From Melanocharis versteri (Eukaryota > Chordata > Aves > Passeriformes > Melanocharitidae), in NCBI GenBank assembly GCA_013397845.1, contig VZTG01001100.1, positions 310,001 to 374,000 of the forward strand: a stretch of 64,000 nucleotides of DNA. The letters run 5' to 3'. The position numbers and the translations under genes were made by a program. Position 1 is the first letter of the stretch. Every line of letters begins with the position of its first letter. The notes beneath the pieces were generated by a model. It saw only the letters and a list, made by a program, of their open reading frames with translations, did not search any database and had not been told where the DNA came from. Of the stretch, positions 62,064 to 64,000 are shown piece by piece.

Positions 62064-64000
62064 GTACTGTGTTTACTAGCTGCATTTATAAGTTGATGTG
62101 CATGCAGAGGAGGTGTTGATATTCTCCATAGTGGTCTAATGTTTACCTGAAGTTTTGACTAAATATGGTTTCTTGCATACAGAAAAGCTATGCAAATAGT
62201 AAGGTTGTAGTAAATGGAAGGATTTTTTTTTTTAAGATGAATTCAGAGACAATATTATGTGCATCGGATGCTATTAACTGTAATAAAGACCAATGAAAAA
62301 TGAAATAATTTGTTTTTTACTTTTTTTCCTGTAATATATTCAGCCCTAGTAAAGCGTGCATTTGATGAAAATGTATGGCGCTTTATATTTATGGGAAACA
62401 TGAACTTTGAAGTCTCAAGTCTTTGTAAAATTGGGCAACCTCTGAAATGGTTGAGGAACAAAAAGACACTTCAAATCTTCAAGTCTTTGCTATAAAATTG
62501 TATTTCACCGCCACAAACATCTGTGTTTAAGTATAGTTACTTGAGTATTATAGAAGTGTTTTATAATGTTATAGAATAGGACCAAATTTCTATTGGCCTC
62601 ATTTATATGCACGACTGCTTAACATGTGTTCACTATTTCCTAGCCTATAGAGGTAAGCAGGGAATTGTGAGAGGAGGATAAAGTTACTTATGTTCTTCAT
62701 AACAACTCCTTTATAGCTGATCTATAACATCCCTACAGTCAGAAAGAACATTGGTTAACAAATTATTTATATATTTTTAGCTTCTCTTCTGGAATGAGAT
62801 TTTTTTAAAATTCAGTACTGTGCACAGTTCCATTTAGAAGTGATTTTTTTAGATACGAGCATTTTAAAGAGATAAATAAAATATCTTTGAGAATGTGCTG
62901 TATATTTATGCTTTGTATGTAATTTATCTTTTGCAAGGAAAGCATTTATTTTGGCTAGTCCACTGGATATGTTATTAAAAAGACTAACAGTTTTCTCTAT
63001 TAGTGGTTGGTCAAGCAAAAGAAATAGATTTCAATTGATACTGAATTTAAAAAATCAGAGATAGTGCATATTTACAAATTTGTCACATTTTGTTCTCTAC
63101 CTTATAATGCATTTTTATTGTACTTCTGACAAAATAGATAATGAACAGCATATCCAAGTATTTTTTAATTTGTTTTACTTATTGCCATATAACTGCTGCT
63201 TAAGTTTTCATAAAGCATCAGTTTAATCTTTTAGGCATGTGACAATGAGAAAAAAATGAGAAGAACCTTGTGTTTCAAGGTTAGGCTTGATATTGGCCAT
63301 ATGATTTTATAAAGCCAATCTTTCTCTAAGGATAGACTACAGTGATATTATTAAAGGCTGTCCTTGTTGCCTGGGGTGAGAGGATTTTTAGCTCTGGCAC
63401 AAAATGCAGGGTTTTAGCTGCTGGAGGTAGGTGTTTTTACAGTATGTAAGGAAGAGTTAATTCTGATAAGATGGGCTTTTTTCCTTTGTTCCCATTGCAG
63501 TAATAATTTTAGCTTGTAGATACTCTAATTTTTGTGTATTATATCGATTATATGCTGGATACATGAATGGAGTGTAACTGCTGTATCATATAGCTTTTTA
63601 TGGTTTTGATACAGAGCTTCAGATGAATTATTATACAGTTTGAAATATTTGGTAGCCTTCTTAGTTTGCCTCAGGAAAGTGAAATGGCCAAATAACAGGC
63701 TTTAAGTCTCTTGTCTTCCTATATCTTCAGAAGCATATCATAGACTGGGAATAAAATGCCCCAGAAAGGCAAGGTCAGGGAAGAAAAGGAATAGAATTTC
63801 TTTTACCTCAGGATAGAGGGACCAATAGTTGTAGAAGTTTAAGTAATGATTTATTTTATTTCAGAAAAGACAAACCAGAGTTCTAAGGAGAAAATGATTG
63901 AGTACTGTTAGGCAGAACCATTTGTATGTTTTCTCTTGGAGGCTTTTGTAACAACTTAATATTTAGTGTAACTAGCAATTTAAATGTGGCATTCTGCAGT

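Noticed and set aside
61843..62085. 80-codon frame antisense to RTTN exon 15
   Set aside because: Shadow of the real exon.
63980..64000. Possible acceptor TTCTGCAG at the last bases as the start of RTTN exon 16
   Set aside because: Only one base follows it, so neither frame nor identity can be tested.

Overview
The window is vertebrate nuclear DNA, almost certainly from a bird. The evidence is a CR1 LINE fragment whose frame matches the end of the avian CR1 reverse transcriptase, CR1 3' ends with the typical terminal octamers, several solo LTRs of kinds common in neoavian (probably passerine) genomes, short introns with clean splice sites, and an AT-rich background broken by two sharp CpG islands. 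There are no bacterial operons, CRISPR arrays or complete viral genes.

One protein gene can be reconstructed with confidence. It is the first 15 coding exons of rotatin (RTTN) on the + strand, from the ATG at 40840 to the exon ending at 62063. The exons join without a frame break into 2067 nt, or 689 residues. This is roughly the first third of a protein of about 2,200 residues, and the gene runs off the right edge. Intron 6 uses a GC donor instead of GT. The promoter is a CpG island just upstream of the ATG, with two ZNF143-like motifs in opposite orientations, and a 5'-truncated CR1 lies about 400 bp upstream of the start codon.

Left part: a second CpG island (about 7440-8545, containing an 83-base assembly gap at 7862-7944) looks like the promoter of the neighbouring gene. 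In other amniotes SOCS6 lies head-to-head with RTTN, so I infer that this is the SOCS6 promoter on the minus strand and that positions 1-7515 are its first intron. No SOCS6 coding sequence is inside the window. Solo LTRs or fragments lie at about 1-340 (weak) and 1024-1384.

Middle part (8.5-40 kb): a gene-poor interval of about 31 kb between the two promoters. It holds a 944-bp solo LTR with a 5-bp flanking repeat (22879-23822), a decayed two-exon protein-like segment on the minus strand (23925-24526), a pair of related 110-bp repeats (37.9 and 39.7 kb), a 21-bp palindrome carrying octamer motifs, low-complexity tracts, and otherwise AT-rich sequence with nothing I can name.

Right part (40.5-64 kb): RTTN exons and introns. 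Intron 2 carries an antisense solo LTR that was itself interrupted by a tiny CR1 tail. Intron 10 has a perfect 14-bp-arm hairpin, and intron 11 has two CTCF-like motifs. Nothing here amounts to a new biological system; the observations of most interest are the GC-AG intron, the decayed exon pair and the promoter architecture.
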